Below the pieces are notes generated by a model that saw only the letters and a list, made by a program, of their open reading frames with translations, was not told the origin of the DNA and did no database searches. The translations under genes and the position numbers were made by a program. A stretch of 64,000 nt of DNA, taken from positions 39,886 through 103,885 of the forward strand of contig NZ_MKIM01000029.1 of the NCBI RefSeq assembly GCF_001939045.1, written 5' to 3'. This document shows positions 17,637-26,880 of this stretch, in pieces. This stretch comes from Rhizobium oryziradicis (lineage in GTDB: Bacteria > Pseudomonadota > Alphaproteobacteria > Rhizobiales > Rhizobiaceae). Positions within the stretch are counted from its first letter, which is position 1; each line of letters starts with the position of its first letter.

Positions 17637-19094
17637 TCAATCGAAATAACCAAGGATAGATTTGACCTCGAGATACTCGGCCATTCCTTCAAAGCCATAT
17701 TCTCGGCCATTGCCCGATTGCTTGTAGCCACCGAACGGCGCATTGGGGTCCCATGCAGGATAATTGAGGTGAACCTGACCTGAGCGGATTTGGGCGGCGA
17801 CATTCTTGGTCATCGCCAGATCCTTGCCTTGCACATGGGCACCCAGTCCGTAGACTGTATCATTTGCGATTTCGATTGCTTCATCCACCGTGTCGTAAGC
17901 AATAATGCACAGAACCGGTCCAAAAATCTCCTCCTTGGCGATCCGCATATCGGTTCGAACCTCAGAAAAAATCGTTGGCTTTACATAAAGCCCTGTCTCC
18001 ATTCCATCGGGTCGTCCCACTCCGCCGACCAACAGCTTGGCACCCTCCGCCACGCCCGCTTGTATCATCGTCTGCACGCGGTCGAACTGGGCCACGTTGG
18101 CCATAGCGCCATGGGTCGTGGCGGGTGAAAGCGGATCGCCAACAACAATCGCGGCTGCGGCTTTGGCCGCAATTGCTTCAACCGTAGACAGCAAAACACG
18201 CGGCACGATCATACGTGTCGGCGCGCTGCACGATTGTCCGAGATTGCGAAATGCAGCCGTAACGCCCATCGACACAGCACGCTCAAGATCGGCATCGGGC
18301 AGGATCACGTTCGGAGATTTTCCACCAAGCTCCTGCGCCACCCGCTTCACAGTCGGGGCCGCCGCCTGCGCCACGAGAACGCCAGCGCGGGTGGAGCCGG
18401 TGATGGAAATCATATCGATATCGGGGTGTGAGGCCATATGATGCCCAACCACCGGACCATCGCCATTCACCAGATTGAACACACCGGCGGGAAAACCCGC
18501 ATCGTCAATGGCTTCCGCAAACAGCAGAGCATCAAGCGGCGCAAGCTCACTCGGCTTGAGAATGACGGTACAGCCAGCCGCAAGCGCCGAGGCAACTTTT
18601 GCGGTAATCTGATAAAGCGGCCAATTCCACGGAGTGATCAGACCGCAGACGCCAATCGGCTCACGGGCAATCACTGTGTGGCCACGCTGTTCCATAAACG
18701 GAAAGGACAAAACACCATCGCGCGCCGTTTGAAGATGCGCAATGGCCAGCGGAACCTGCGCCGCACGCGCATAACCAATCGCCGCTCCCATTTCGAGCGT
18801 TATGCACTGGGCAAACAGCTCGCTGCGCTCTTCAATCAACGCAATCAGGCGTGTGAGCAGTTGAGCGCGATATTCGGGCGTTGTCCGAGACCAGGAAGCA
18901 AAGGCGCGCCTCGCCGCAAGCACCGCTTTATCGACATCCTGTGCATTGCCAAGAGCAATATGGGCGAAGACCGTCTCGGTCGCGGGATTGGTCACCGCTC
19001 CCTTCGCCGCCCCCAAAGGAGCAACCCACCGCCCGTCAATAAAGAAATGATCCAGTCGATTGGCCCGGCTGAGGTGTTCAAGAGACGCATTCAT
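17637..19094 (-). CDS. Aldehyde dehydrogenase (NAD(P)+), PuuC/betaine-type
   Basis: 485-residue ALDH-superfamily enzyme. Motifs are TPWNWPLYQ (about 154-162), ITGSTRAG for cofactor binding, catalytic Glu255 in QELGGKSPN and nucleophile Cys289 in NLGQSCSAP, with EIFGPVL late. An upstream TTG at 19178 would add 28 residues inside the oxidase gene; ATG 19094, overlapping the oxidase stop by four bases, is preferred. With that PuuB-like oxidase it forms an oxidase-dehydrogenase pair that turns an amine or amino compound into an aldehyde and then an acid. The substrate is not readable; gamma-glutamyl-aminobutyraldehyde or a betaine-like aldehyde is possible. Confidence 0.85.
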   Translation of the reverse strand: MNASLEHLSRANRLDHFFIDGRWVAPLGAAKGAVTNPATETVFAHIALGNAQDVDKAVLAARRAFASWSRTTPEYRAQLLTRLIALIEERSELFAQCITLEMGAAIGYARAAQVPLAIAHLQTARDGVLSFPFMEQRGHTVIAREPIGVCGLITPWNWPLYQITAKVASALAAGCTVILKPSELAPLDALLFAEAIDDAGFPAGVFNLVNGDGPVVGHHMASHPDIDMISITGSTRAGVLVAQAAAPTVKRVAQELGGKSPNVILPDADLERAVSMGVTAAFRNLGQSCSAPTRMIVPRVLLSTVEAIAAKAAAAIVVGDPLSPATTHGAMANVAQFDRVQTMIQAGVAEGAKLLVGGVGRPDGMETGLYVKPTIFSEVRTDMRIAKEEIFGPVLCIIAYDTVDEAIEIANDTVYGLGAHVQGKDLAMTKNVAAQIRSGQVHLNYPAWDPNAPFGGYKQSGNGREYGFEGMAEYLEVKSILGYFD

Positions 19095-20365
19095 CGGAAC
19101 GCATCCTTCATCCGATAATAGGCACCAAGAATGGGCAAAAACCAGGGGGGACCAAAGTGACCCGGAATGGCTGGCCAATCAAAATCTCTCCATGGATTGA
19201 GCTCTTCCTTGCCATCCATAACATCGGCCATGATGCTGCCCATCAACGTCGCCATGTGGGTGCCATGACCGCTATAGCCCATGGAATAATAGATCCCATC
19301 GCGCTGTCCGGCGCGCGGCAGGCGGTCTCGGGTCGCATCCACCATACCGCCCCAGCAATAGTCGATGCGGGTGTTGGCCAATTCCGGAAAGACATCAACC
19401 ATGGCGGCCTTGAGAATCCGACCGCTTTTTTCGTCCGATTGCGGGTTTGATACGGCAAATCGCGCGCGACCGCCAAACAGCAAGCGATTATCCGGCGTCA
19501 ACCGCCAATAGACAACCAGGTTACGGGTATCCACCACCATGCGGCCTGTGGGCATGAGACGGGCCACATCCTGTGGTGACAGCGGCTCGGTTGCGATCAG
19601 GAAAGCACCAATCGGAACAATACGCCGACGAATCCAGCCCAATGGCCCCACATGCGAAATACCGGTTGCCAAAAGAACCTGGCGCGCAACAATCGTGCCT
19701 GTCGGGGTTTGAACCTGGTGCCCACCTTGAACCCGGCGGATACCCATCACCGGGCTTTGTTCATAGATCTGGGCACCACGCTTTGCGGCGGCAGTGGCCA
19801 GCCCGCGAACAAAGCGCCCGACATGCATGCCCGCACTCTTGGAAAACAGCAGCCCGCCGTAGTAACGGTCAGTCCCCACTTCATTTCGCAGATCCTGGCG
19901 CGAAATCATTCGTGTTTCGGGATCGACATTGGCGGCCAAAAGCTCTTGTGTGCGGGCAAGAACATCGTAATGCTCCGGCTTTGCCGCAATCTTGAGCTTG
20001 CCATAGCGGGCAAAGCTACAATCGATGTCTTCCTCTTTCACGATGTTTTCGACCAGTGAAACACCGGCATCAAACGCCTTGTAGAGCGCATTGGCTTTGT
20101 CACGCCCAAGCCGGGCCGATAGATCGGCATAGTTCTGGGCAAAGCCATTGTTGCACATCCCACCATTGCGGCCCGACGCCGCGCTGCCAATGGTGCTTGC
20201 TTCCAGCTGAACAACGCTGGCACCCTTCTTGGCAAGGGTGAGTGCGGCGGAGGAGCCGGTCAATCCGCCGCCAACCACAACAACGTCACATTGGCCACCA
20301 AGTGGACGATCAGACCCGCTCCGAAATGGCTCTGAGGTATCTAACCAGTAGGATGTAAGCTTCAT
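19091..20365 (-). CDS. FAD-dependent amine/amino-acid oxidase, PuuB/DadA-like
   Basis: 424-residue flavoprotein of the glycine oxidase/DAO family. The FAD-binding motif is VVVVGGGLTGSSAALTLAKKG with the acidic strand end QLEAS; GSAASGRNGGMCNNGF and the C-terminal GYSGHGTHMATLMG are typical of the PuuB (gamma-glutamylputrescine oxidase) group. It oxidises a C-N bond with release of hydrogen peroxide or transfer to the quinone pool. It is followed, with a four-base overlap, by an aldehyde dehydrogenase, the usual next enzyme. A CTAG-type repeat separates it from the upstream GNAT gene. Confidence 0.83.
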   Translation of the reverse strand: MKLTSYWLDTSEPFRSGSDRPLGGQCDVVVVGGGLTGSSAALTLAKKGASVVQLEASTIGSAASGRNGGMCNNGFAQNYADLSARLGRDKANALYKAFDAGVSLVENIVKEEDIDCSFARYGKLKIAAKPEHYDVLARTQELLAANVDPETRMISRQDLRNEVGTDRYYGGLLFSKSAGMHVGRFVRGLATAAAKRGAQIYEQSPVMGIRRVQGGHQVQTPTGTIVARQVLLATGISHVGPLGWIRRRIVPIGAFLIATEPLSPQDVARLMPTGRMVVDTRNLVVYWRLTPDNRLLFGGRARFAVSNPQSDEKSGRILKAAMVDVFPELANTRIDYCWGGMVDATRDRLPRAGQRDGIYYSMGYSGHGTHMATLMGSIMADVMDGKEELNPWRDFDWPAIPGHFGPPWFLPILGAYYRMKDAFR

Positions 20366-20435
20366 TGTCGATTACCTCAGTGGCGTGAAAAAATCAGCAC
20401 AGGCTGTGTCAAAACAAAAGCCCCTCGATTGCGTG

Positions 20436-20476
20436 CTCAGAAAAACCGGGTTCCACTCTTGCCTGATAAACTCTAG
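20436..20476 (-). repeat. CTAG-bounded intergenic repeat, copy B
   Basis: Read on the minus strand it starts CTAGAGTTTATC and continues AGAGTGGAACCCGGTTTTTC, clearly the same element as copies A and C. The TAG stop of the GNAT gene (20473-20475) is inside its first bases. It lies between two genes of the same direction. Confidence 0.7.
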
Positions 20477-21333
20477 CTGAACGATTGATTGGCAACCGCA
20501 TACATATGCGTAGGAGCGATTGGCGCAGGCCGTACTCCCTTCACCATCGATATGGCCTCACTCACCTGTTTAAGGCCGCGCTCCTCAAGCCATTCGCTCA
20601 ATCCGTCTTCGGCATACACATCAATGCGCACGAATTCTCCGGTGAGTTTGGCGAGCTGCGCCTCAATCAGGCATTTTGCATCCTCAATATTATCAGCGGC
20701 AACCGGCCCAACAACGTAGCCGCGCCCAAAACGCCTGCGAATGGAAAAGCCCGATATTTGCCCATCGCGCTCCAGCACGATGGCGTCTCCAACATTTAAC
20801 AGCGCCTTTACGAGCGTTCCGCGTGGCATTCCAATCGCCCGGTGGTCGAGCGCTTGAATGCTGTCAAAATCTCTGGCAACCGCATCTCGAATGTCGTCAC
20901 GGTGTTTCGGTGTATATTCCTCGTTCAAGAGGCATTGGTGCTGGTGCACCATTCCCCATCTTTCGAAACCACGGCGAAGATAGAGCGGCAGCCCCTCTTC
21001 TGTGGCATTGAGAAGAACGTTCCGCCCCCTTGTTGCCTGCAAAAGCGCATCGAACAAGCGAGACCCATTGCCACCGCCCTGCGCTTTCTCCGTCACGATA
21101 ATCATGCCAGCTGTTGCGTAATCTTGGCCATAGCACCACCAAAGAGCCGTGCCGAGCACCTCGCCATTTCGTTCAAGGACAACACCGTCGCCGACCTCCA
21201 GTGCGAAGGCCCAATCCTCCAACCGGTACGGCCAGGAGAACTCTTGCGAAAGCTTCAATCCGCCTTGCAGGTGGCGACGATCGAGCTTTACCAGTGAAAT
21301 TTCATCCAAAATGGTGGTGTCATCATAATTCAT
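20473..21333 (-). CDS. GNAT-family acetyltransferase, two-domain type
   Basis: 286-residue protein. The N-terminal GNAT domain (about 10-140) contains VLGTALWWCYGQDYATAGMIIV and the acetyl-CoA-binding KAQGGGNGSRLFDALL, then LYLRRGFERWG. The C-terminal half resembles the Acetyltransf_18 domain of YitH-like proteins (GQISGFSIRRRFGRGYVVGPVAAD). The start is ATG 21333 (MNYDDTTILDEISLV); an upstream frame to 21492 reads a low-complexity basic stretch and is rejected. It lies upstream of the amine oxidase pair and could acetylate or protect the same amine; this is inference. Confidence 0.78.
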   Translation of the reverse strand: MNYDDTTILDEISLVKLDRRHLQGGLKLSQEFSWPYRLEDWAFALEVGDGVVLERNGEVLGTALWWCYGQDYATAGMIIVTEKAQGGGNGSRLFDALLQATRGRNVLLNATEEGLPLYLRRGFERWGMVHQHQCLLNEEYTPKHRDDIRDAVARDFDSIQALDHRAIGMPRGTLVKALLNVGDAIVLERDGQISGFSIRRRFGRGYVVGPVAADNIEDAKCLIEAQLAKLTGEFVRIDVYAEDGLSEWLEERGLKQVSEAISMVKGVRPAPIAPTHMYAVANQSFS

Positions 21334-21641
21334 GTGCTGTTGCTTACCCAAAATATTGATGGCGGCGCGGACCTTGCACCTCGAAAATTCAGGAGTGTTT
21401 AGAAAGCTTCGCTGATTTGCGAAAGTTTTCTTTGCTTTTTTTGCGGGCCTATTTGGTGGATTAATCTGTTTTGGCCAGCAAGGCGGCATCACCTGTGCCG
21501 CTATGGCAGATCAAATCTCTGCGGCTGGTTCAGAAATTCGCACACCTCCCCATGCCTGCACGCTTTACACGGAACATTTGGTGATTGTGCACGTTAATTA
21601 GCGATAAAATATCACGAAAATCCAGGACAACAGGTACAAGT
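21334..21641. promoter_or_regulatory. Divergent region GNAT / ECF sigma factor
   Basis: 308 bases without a gene. It contains an EcfG-type promoter at 21571-21595 reading toward the sigma gene. Nothing specific is seen on the GNAT side. Confidence 0.5.
21571..21595 (+). promoter_or_regulatory. General-stress (EcfG) promoter
   Basis: GGAAC (21571-21575), a 16-base spacer and CGTT (21592-21595) exactly fit the alphaproteobacterial general stress consensus GGAAC-N16/17-CGTT. The sigma factor start is 46 bases downstream, a normal leader length. Confidence 0.75.
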
Positions 21642-22190
21642 ATGGCTCGAGAAGAGATCGTGGAGCTGATACCCGCTTTGAGAGCGTTCGCGTGGACCTT
21701 TTGCAGCAATCCCGAAGATGCTGATGATCTGGTACAAGAAACACTGGTGCGCGCCATCAACAGCTTTGATCAATATAATGAAGGGACTCGGCTAAAATCC
21801 TGGCTTTTTACGATCATGCGAAACACATTCAGCACCCGCTATCGAAAACGCAAAAGGGAAACGGTTGGTATCCCCGACGGCATGCTGAACACCCTGACGA
21901 CGCCCGCCACACAGGAATGGAGCGCTCACGCGCGTGACGTTTACAGCGCTTTGATGCGCATTCCTCTGCAATACCGCAATGTTCTTATTCTGGTTGTTTT
22001 GATGAACGAGACCTATGAGGACGTTGCCAAAATATATGGATGCAGGGTCGGCACGATCAAAAGCCGCATGAGCCGCGCCCGCCAGCGACTGAAAGAAGAG
22101 TTGGGAGAGGTGGCGATCACCGACACCATGACCTCACCAGAAATAGCTCCTGTGCGCGACGCTACAAATGATGCAAACAAAGCTGTCTAA
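21642..22190 (+). CDS. ECF sigma factor, EcfG/RpoE2-like
   Basis: 182-residue extracytoplasmic-function sigma factor. Region 2 spans about 8-75 (ALRAFAWTFCSNPEDADDLVQETLVRA, SWLFTIMRNTF) and region 4 about 108-160 with helix-turn-helix YGCRVGTIKSRMSRARQRL, close to the EcfG/RpoE2 signature. An in-frame upstream start at 21585 is rejected, as it begins inside the promoter leader; ATG 21642 gives the usual N-terminus. The gene has its own GGAAC-N16-CGTT promoter, which EcfG factors recognise. No anti-sigma nepR or phyR lies beside it, so it may be a secondary EcfG copy. The convergent neighbour is the lysR gene. Confidence 0.85.
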   Translation: MAREEIVELIPALRAFAWTFCSNPEDADDLVQETLVRAINSFDQYNEGTRLKSWLFTIMRNTFSTRYRKRKRETVGIPDGMLNTLTTPATQEWSAHARDVYSALMRIPLQYRNVLILVVLMNETYEDVAKIYGCRVGTIKSRMSRARQRLKEELGEVAITDTMTSPEIAPVRDATNDANKAV

Positions 22191-22393
22191 GCGTGAACTT
22201 CCATCGTCTACGTGCAGAGATTGTCTTCAATGGTCGGCATCGCAATGGACTGATCGACGTTGTCATCAGAAATATTGTGGCTGGGCAATCGCAAGGTGTT
22301 TGCGCTTGCATGTTGTTTCGGATCAGCCTTTGCGCCAAACACAGGGCGTGATTGCGCAGCTCCATTGGCTTACCAAGGGCGTGAAGAGACTGG

Positions 22394-23293
22394 TTAGTGG
22401 GGAATGTTGAAGGTGCGGCGAAAATAGGTGCGCACGGCTTCCATGGCCGGGCTGAAGTCGACCTGTTTGCGCCACGCTATGCCCACATCCATTGAGGGAA
22501 TGTTATCGCGCAACGTCACGGTTTCAATGCGCCGCCCTTCCAGCGACCACGGCCTGTGCACCATATCGGATAAAATCGCAACGCCCTGCCCATTGGCCAC
22601 AAGCGAGCGCACAGCTTCAACCGAAGATGTGCGCAGGCTGACTTTGGGCGTGTACGGCGTCTGGCTCCAGTATTTCAAAGAGGTATGGGATGCCTCATCC
22701 ACCGTCAGCATGATATAATCCTGATCAGCCACCTCCTTGAGACCCACCGACGGCATGGCCAGCAGGGCGTGGCGGGCGGGCAGCCACAGCCGCCGCTGTG
22801 AGCTCAACAGCTTTTCTGTCTGAAGCTCCGGGTTGAGAATGTTGGATGTCAGCATCACCGCAAGGTCATAGCGATTGCTCAACAGACCTTCCTCGACACT
22901 TTCACGGTTCAGCTCGAAAAGCTGAATATCGATATCGGGAAATTGGCGCTTTAGCCGCTCCATATGCAAAGGCAGAAAATAGCCGATCACTGTGTAGGTG
23001 GCCGCAAGCGTCAGCTTGCCCTTCACCCCGCTGGTGACCAGATGCAGCGACGCGACATCGTCAACCTTTTGCAGAATATCATAGGCATGAGAGAGCAGTT
23101 GGCGGCCCGCTGTGGTCAGTTCCATTCCATGTGGTGTCCGCTCAAACAGCACAGCCCCGACAATGGTCTCAAGCTCCTTGACCGCCGTCGTGATGGCCGA
23201 TTGCGAGATGGAAAGGTTGACTGCGGCCTGCGAGACCTGCCCGGATTCGGCCGTTGCAACAAAATATCGAATCTGGCGCAGACTGATGGACAT
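22394..23293 (-). CDS. LysR-family transcriptional regulator
   Basis: 299-residue LysR protein. The N-terminal winged helix (about 1-60) includes LRQIRYFVATAESGQVSQAAVNLSISQSAITTAVKELE. The effector domain starts near residue 90 (KGKLTLAATYTVIGYFLPLHMERL). ATG 23293 begins the usual MSISLRQIRYF; a TTG at 23317 would add eight residues. It is divergent from the pxp operon and most likely its activator. The ligand would be 5-oxoproline or the real substrate of that operon. Confidence 0.87.
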   Translation of the reverse strand: MSISLRQIRYFVATAESGQVSQAAVNLSISQSAITTAVKELETIVGAVLFERTPHGMELTTAGRQLLSHAYDILQKVDDVASLHLVTSGVKGKLTLAATYTVIGYFLPLHMERLKRQFPDIDIQLFELNRESVEEGLLSNRYDLAVMLTSNILNPELQTEKLLSSQRRLWLPARHALLAMPSVGLKEVADQDYIMLTVDEASHTSLKYWSQTPYTPKVSLRTSSVEAVRSLVANGQGVAILSDMVHRPWSLEGRRIETVTLRDNIPSMDVGIAWRKQVDFSPAMEAVRTYFRRTFNIPH

Positions 23294-23574
23294 GGCACGA
23301 CTTTCAATCTGAATCAAAGATGACGATGTTCTGAAAATCAGAACGAAAATGTTGTTGATTGCGCTTTTTCAAACATTACACGTTTAGATTTCGGTAAAAA
23401 TGCAGAAATCATGACATTTTTGCCGATATTCATGGCTCATACCAACATCTCTAAATCAGATAATCAAATTTTGAAAATAGAATTTTCCAAACGCATTGTT
23501 TCTTCCTAAAGTTTTTGCTGAAAACACAGGCATTCAGTTGATCTGCAAAAAATGCAGGCAGAACAGGAAGAGCA
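23294..23574. promoter_or_regulatory. LysR / pxp divergent promoter region
   Basis: 281 AT-rich bases. A perfect inverted repeat GTTCTGA-AAA-TCAGAAC occupies 23328-23344, 35 bases from the lysR start, a good place for autoregulatory LysR binding. Further AT-rich IR-like sequence lies near 23470-23490. Confidence 0.45.
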
Positions 23575-24351
23575 GTGCTGCGCGATACTGTCGATATCAA
23601 TTGCGATATGGGAGAGGCTTTTGGCCGCTGGCGGGTTGGCGATACCAATGACGCCACCCTGATGGGGCTGATCAGCTCAGCCAATATTGCGGCTGGCTTT
23701 CACGCCGGCGACCCCAACCTGATGGATGAAACCGTGCGCATTGCGGTGGAGCATGGCGTCAGCATTGGTGCCCATCCGGGCTATAAGGATCTGCAAGGCT
23801 TTGGCCGCCGCCGCATCAATGGCACGGCGCGTGAACTGGTCAATGATATGGTTTATCAAGTGGGGGCGCTGCGCGAATTTGCCCGCCGCCACGGCGCACA
23901 GCTTCAACACGTCAAGCCACACGGCGCGCTCTATATGGAAATGGCCGCCAACCCGGAGCTTGCCCAATTGTTCATGCAATATATGCGCACTGTGGCCCCA
24001 AATGCCTACGTGTTCTGCATGGCCGGATCGATCACTGAATCTGTTGCCATGGATGTGGGCCAGCCTGTTGCCCGGGAGCTTTATGCCGACCGTGATTATG
24101 ACGACAGCGGCTCGATTGTCTTTACCCGCGATGTCGGACGCCCCGATCCCGCGGCCATTGCCCGCAAGGTGGTGCGCGCCTGTCTGGAAGGCAAAGTCAC
24201 AACCGTGACCGGCAACGACATTGACATCCCGTTTGAAACGATCTGCTTTCATTCCGACACGTTGGGCGCGCTCGAGATTGTGCGCACCATGCGCGAGGCC
24301 CTGCTTGCCGAGGGTATTCGCATTTCACCTCTTTCGCCCACGACACGATAA
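23575..24351 (+). CDS. pxpA: 5-oxoprolinase subunit A (LamB/YcsF family)
   Basis: 258-residue LamB/YcsF protein, recognised from VDINCDMGEAFGRW, SANIAAGFHAGDP, GAHPGYKDLQGFGRR and HVKPHGALYMEM. In the PxpABC complex this subunit cleaves the activated lactam of 5-oxoproline to glutamate. The start is GTG 23575, preceded by CAGGAAGAG; no ATG fits the family N-terminus. It leads a five-gene operon that also holds a dedicated biotin carrier and biotin carboxylase, which is not needed by the Bacillus/E. coli PxpABC enzyme. Confidence 0.85.
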   Translation: MLRDTVDINCDMGEAFGRWRVGDTNDATLMGLISSANIAAGFHAGDPNLMDETVRIAVEHGVSIGAHPGYKDLQGFGRRRINGTARELVNDMVYQVGALREFARRHGAQLQHVKPHGALYMEMAANPELAQLFMQYMRTVAPNAYVFCMAGSITESVAMDVGQPVARELYADRDYDDSGSIVFTRDVGRPDPAAIARKVVRACLEGKVTTVTGNDIDIPFETICFHSDTLGALEIVRTMREALLAEGIRISPLSPTTR

Positions 24352-24380
24352 TCCCAACCACACACCAATCGGAGACCGCG

Positions 24381-24623
24381 ATGAGCAAGCATGAAATCCA
24401 ATCGCCCCTGCCCGGCACGTTTTATCGCAAATCCTCTCCCGATGCGGCCCCATTCAAGGCCGATGGTGATGCGGTGGCGCAAGGCGAGGTGATTGGATTG
24501 ATTGAAGTGATGAAGACCTTTCACGAGGTCTATGCCGACGCTTCCGGCACCGATATTGTCTTTATCGCCGAAGACAATGAACCAATCATGGCCGGCCAAG
24601 TGATTGCCGAGGTCAAGGCATGA
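24381..24623 (+). CDS. Minimal biotin carboxyl carrier protein
   Basis: 80-residue protein made almost only of a biotinyl domain: SPLPGTFYRKSSPDAAPF at the start and the biotin site EVMKTFHEVYAD, where the lysine is biotinylated. The Ala/Pro-rich N-terminal part of standard AccB (about 150 residues) is missing. Its stop overlaps the following biotin carboxylase start by four bases. It probably carries carboxyl groups for a carboxylation or ATP-coupled lactam step of this operon rather than fatty-acid synthesis. Symbol withheld because it is not the housekeeping accB. Confidence 0.82.
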   Translation: MSKHEIQSPLPGTFYRKSSPDAAPFKADGDAVAQGEVIGLIEVMKTFHEVYADASGTDIVFIAEDNEPIMAGQVIAEVKA

Positions 24624-26005
24624 GCATTTCGTCCCTTCTCATTGCCAACCGGGGTGAAATTGCGGTGCGCATTATACGCGCAGCAAAAGCAATGGGCATA
24701 CGCACCGTGCAGGTTCATTCGAGCGCCGACCGCGATATGCTGGCGGTGAAACTGGCAGATCAGGCGGTGGAGATTGGCCCGCCGTCTGCGGCAAAATCCT
24801 ATCTCAATATTGATGCGGTGATGAAGGCGGCTTTGGAAACCGGCGTGGATGCCGTCCATCCCGGTTATGGTTTTCTGTCGGAGAATGCTGCTTTTGCAAA
24901 GGCCGTCACCGATGCCGGGCTGATTTTCATCGGCCCCGACCATGCCGCCATCAGCCTGCTGGGCGATAAGGTCGAGGCCCGCAAGGTGGCCATGAAGGCG
25001 GGCGTGCCCACCGTTCCCGGTTCCAATGGCCGAGTGGATGATCTTGATCTCGCCCGCTCTCTCGTCGCCGAGATCGGCTTTCCGGTGATGATCAAGGCGG
25101 CAGCCGGTGGTGGTGGTCGGGGTATTCGCATTGCTGAAAACATGGAGGAATTTGAGCGGCATTTCCCGCAAGCCTCCACAGAAGCCCTGGCCGCTTTTGG
25201 CGATGGTGGCTTGTATATTGAAAAGGTCATCACCCGCGCCCGCCATGTCGAGGTGCAGATTTTGGGCGATGGCACCAACGCCATCCACTGTTTTGAGCGT
25301 GAATGCTCGCTGCAACGCCGCCGCCAAAAGGTCTGGGAAGAAGGGCCATCCGTGACCCTGCCCGCTGATGCCCGCAAAAGCCTGGTTGAGAGCGCTGTGG
25401 CCCTGGCAAAATCCGTGAACTATCGTGGCGCTGGCACGGTGGAATATCTCTACGACGAGCAGAGCGGCGCATTTTACTTCATTGAGGTCAACACCCGCAT
25501 TCAGGTTGAGCATCCGGTGACAGAAATGATCACCGGCATTGATCTGGTGCAGGAAATGATCCGGGTGGCGGGTGGAGCATCCCTCTCCATTACGCAAGAC
25601 GATGTAAAAGTGCGTGGCCATGCCATCGAATGCCGCATCAATGCCGAAGACCCGACGCGGGGCTTTTTGCCGGGACCAGGGCTGATCACCAGTCTGACAA
25701 TTCCCGAAGGCGATGGCATTCGTTTTGATACCATGCTGTATGAAGGCTATACGGTTCCGCCTTTTTATGACTCGCTGCTGGGCAAGCTGATTGTCTGGGC
25801 AGACAGCCGTGAGGCCTGCCTTCTGAAGCTTGCGGATGCGCTGGACGGGCTAACAATCGGCGGCATTGCCACAACCATTCCCCTGCATCAGGCGTTGGTT
25901 CGGGATGCTTCCGTCAAAGCCGCAGATGTCCACACCCGTTTTCTGGAGCCCTGGCTGGAAAGTGTATTTCCAACAGTGGTTGCCTCAAGGAAGGAGAGTG
26001 CCTGA
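24620..26005 (+). CDS. Biotin carboxylase (AccC-like), pxp-associated
   Basis: 461-residue biotin carboxylase. Segments are LIANRGEIAVRIIRAAKAMGI at the N-terminus, the ATP-grasp glycine loop KAAAGGGGRGIRIA (about 155-168), HVEVQILGDG, ECSLQRRRQKVWEEGP and EVNTRIQVEHPVTE with the catalytic residues, then the AccC C-terminal domain (GHAIECRINAEDP). Full length. It would load CO2 on the small carrier encoded just upstream. Stop and the pxpB start overlap by one base, so stoichiometric expression with pxpB/pxpC is likely. Confidence 0.88.
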   Translation: MSISSLLIANRGEIAVRIIRAAKAMGIRTVQVHSSADRDMLAVKLADQAVEIGPPSAAKSYLNIDAVMKAALETGVDAVHPGYGFLSENAAFAKAVTDAGLIFIGPDHAAISLLGDKVEARKVAMKAGVPTVPGSNGRVDDLDLARSLVAEIGFPVMIKAAAGGGGRGIRIAENMEEFERHFPQASTEALAAFGDGGLYIEKVITRARHVEVQILGDGTNAIHCFERECSLQRRRQKVWEEGPSVTLPADARKSLVESAVALAKSVNYRGAGTVEYLYDEQSGAFYFIEVNTRIQVEHPVTEMITGIDLVQEMIRVAGGASLSITQDDVKVRGHAIECRINAEDPTRGFLPGPGLITSLTIPEGDGIRFDTMLYEGYTVPPFYDSLLGKLIVWADSREACLLKLADALDGLTIGGIATTIPLHQALVRDASVKAADVHTRFLEPWLESVFPTVVASRKESA

Positions 26006-26880
26006 TGCCCATGCGCTACACATTTGGCGGCGATGAACATCTCTTTGTGGAATGCAGCGAAGAGATGTCGCTGGAAGCCTTCTTCAATTCGCTCTCGATG
26101 ACCAACGGCATCAAACAGGCCGACATCAAGGGCGTCACCGAAATTTGCCCGGCCAATGCCTCGCTCCAGATCAAGTTTGACCCCGATATCATCCATCCAA
26201 ATGATGTTTTGAAAGAGGTGCAAGCCATTGAAGTGGCCGCCGCCAAGGCCGAGCCGGTGATTACCACGCGCATTGTCGAGATTCCGGTGTTTTACAATGA
26301 CCCTTGGACCCATGAAACCTTGATGCGCTTTCGCGAGCGCCATCAGGACCCCAGCGGCACCGATCTGGACTATGCATCGCGCATCAACAATTACAGCTCT
26401 GTAGATGATTTCATTGCCGCCCATTCGGGCTCGCCATGGTTTGTCTCCATGGTCGGTTTCGTCTCTGGGCTGCCGTTCATGTATCAAATGGTCGAGCGCC
26501 AGCGGCAGATCGAAGTGCCCAAATACCTGCGGCCTCGCACCGATACGCCGAGGCTGACGGTGGGCCACGGTGGTTGCTTTGGCTGCATCTATTCGGTGCG
26601 CGGCGCGGGTGGCTATCAGATGTTCGGCATCACCCCGATGCCGATTTATGATCCGACGCAGACCACCTCCTACCTCAAGGATTTCATGGTGTTCTTCCGT
26701 CCCGGCGATATTGTGAAGTTCAAGCCGGTCGATCGCGATGGTTATGATCAGGCGGTGGAAGAGGTCGATAAGGGGCAATTTGTTCCGCCAATCCGCGAGG
26801 TCTCGTTTGATCTGCGTGAGTTTCAAAAAGACATTGATGGTTATAACGCCAAGCTGGAGGGCCTGCTCCATGGCCATTAA
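26005..26880 (+). CDS. pxpB: 5-oxoprolinase subunit B (KipI family)
   Basis: 291-residue protein with KipI/AHS1 domain: RIVEIPVFYNDP, VGFVSGLPFMYQM, GHGGCFGCIYSVRGAGGYQMFGITPMPIYDP and FRPGDIVKFKPV. It is longer at the N-terminus than short KipI proteins (about 220 residues). It partners PxpC to phosphorylate the lactam in the known complex. The gene overlaps pxpC by 11 bases. Confidence 0.83.
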   Translation: MPMRYTFGGDEHLFVECSEEMSLEAFFNSLSMTNGIKQADIKGVTEICPANASLQIKFDPDIIHPNDVLKEVQAIEVAAAKAEPVITTRIVEIPVFYNDPWTHETLMRFRERHQDPSGTDLDYASRINNYSSVDDFIAAHSGSPWFVSMVGFVSGLPFMYQMVERQRQIEVPKYLRPRTDTPRLTVGHGGCFGCIYSVRGAGGYQMFGITPMPIYDPTQTTSYLKDFMVFFRPGDIVKFKPVDRDGYDQAVEEVDKGQFVPPIREVSFDLREFQKDIDGYNAKLEGLLHGH

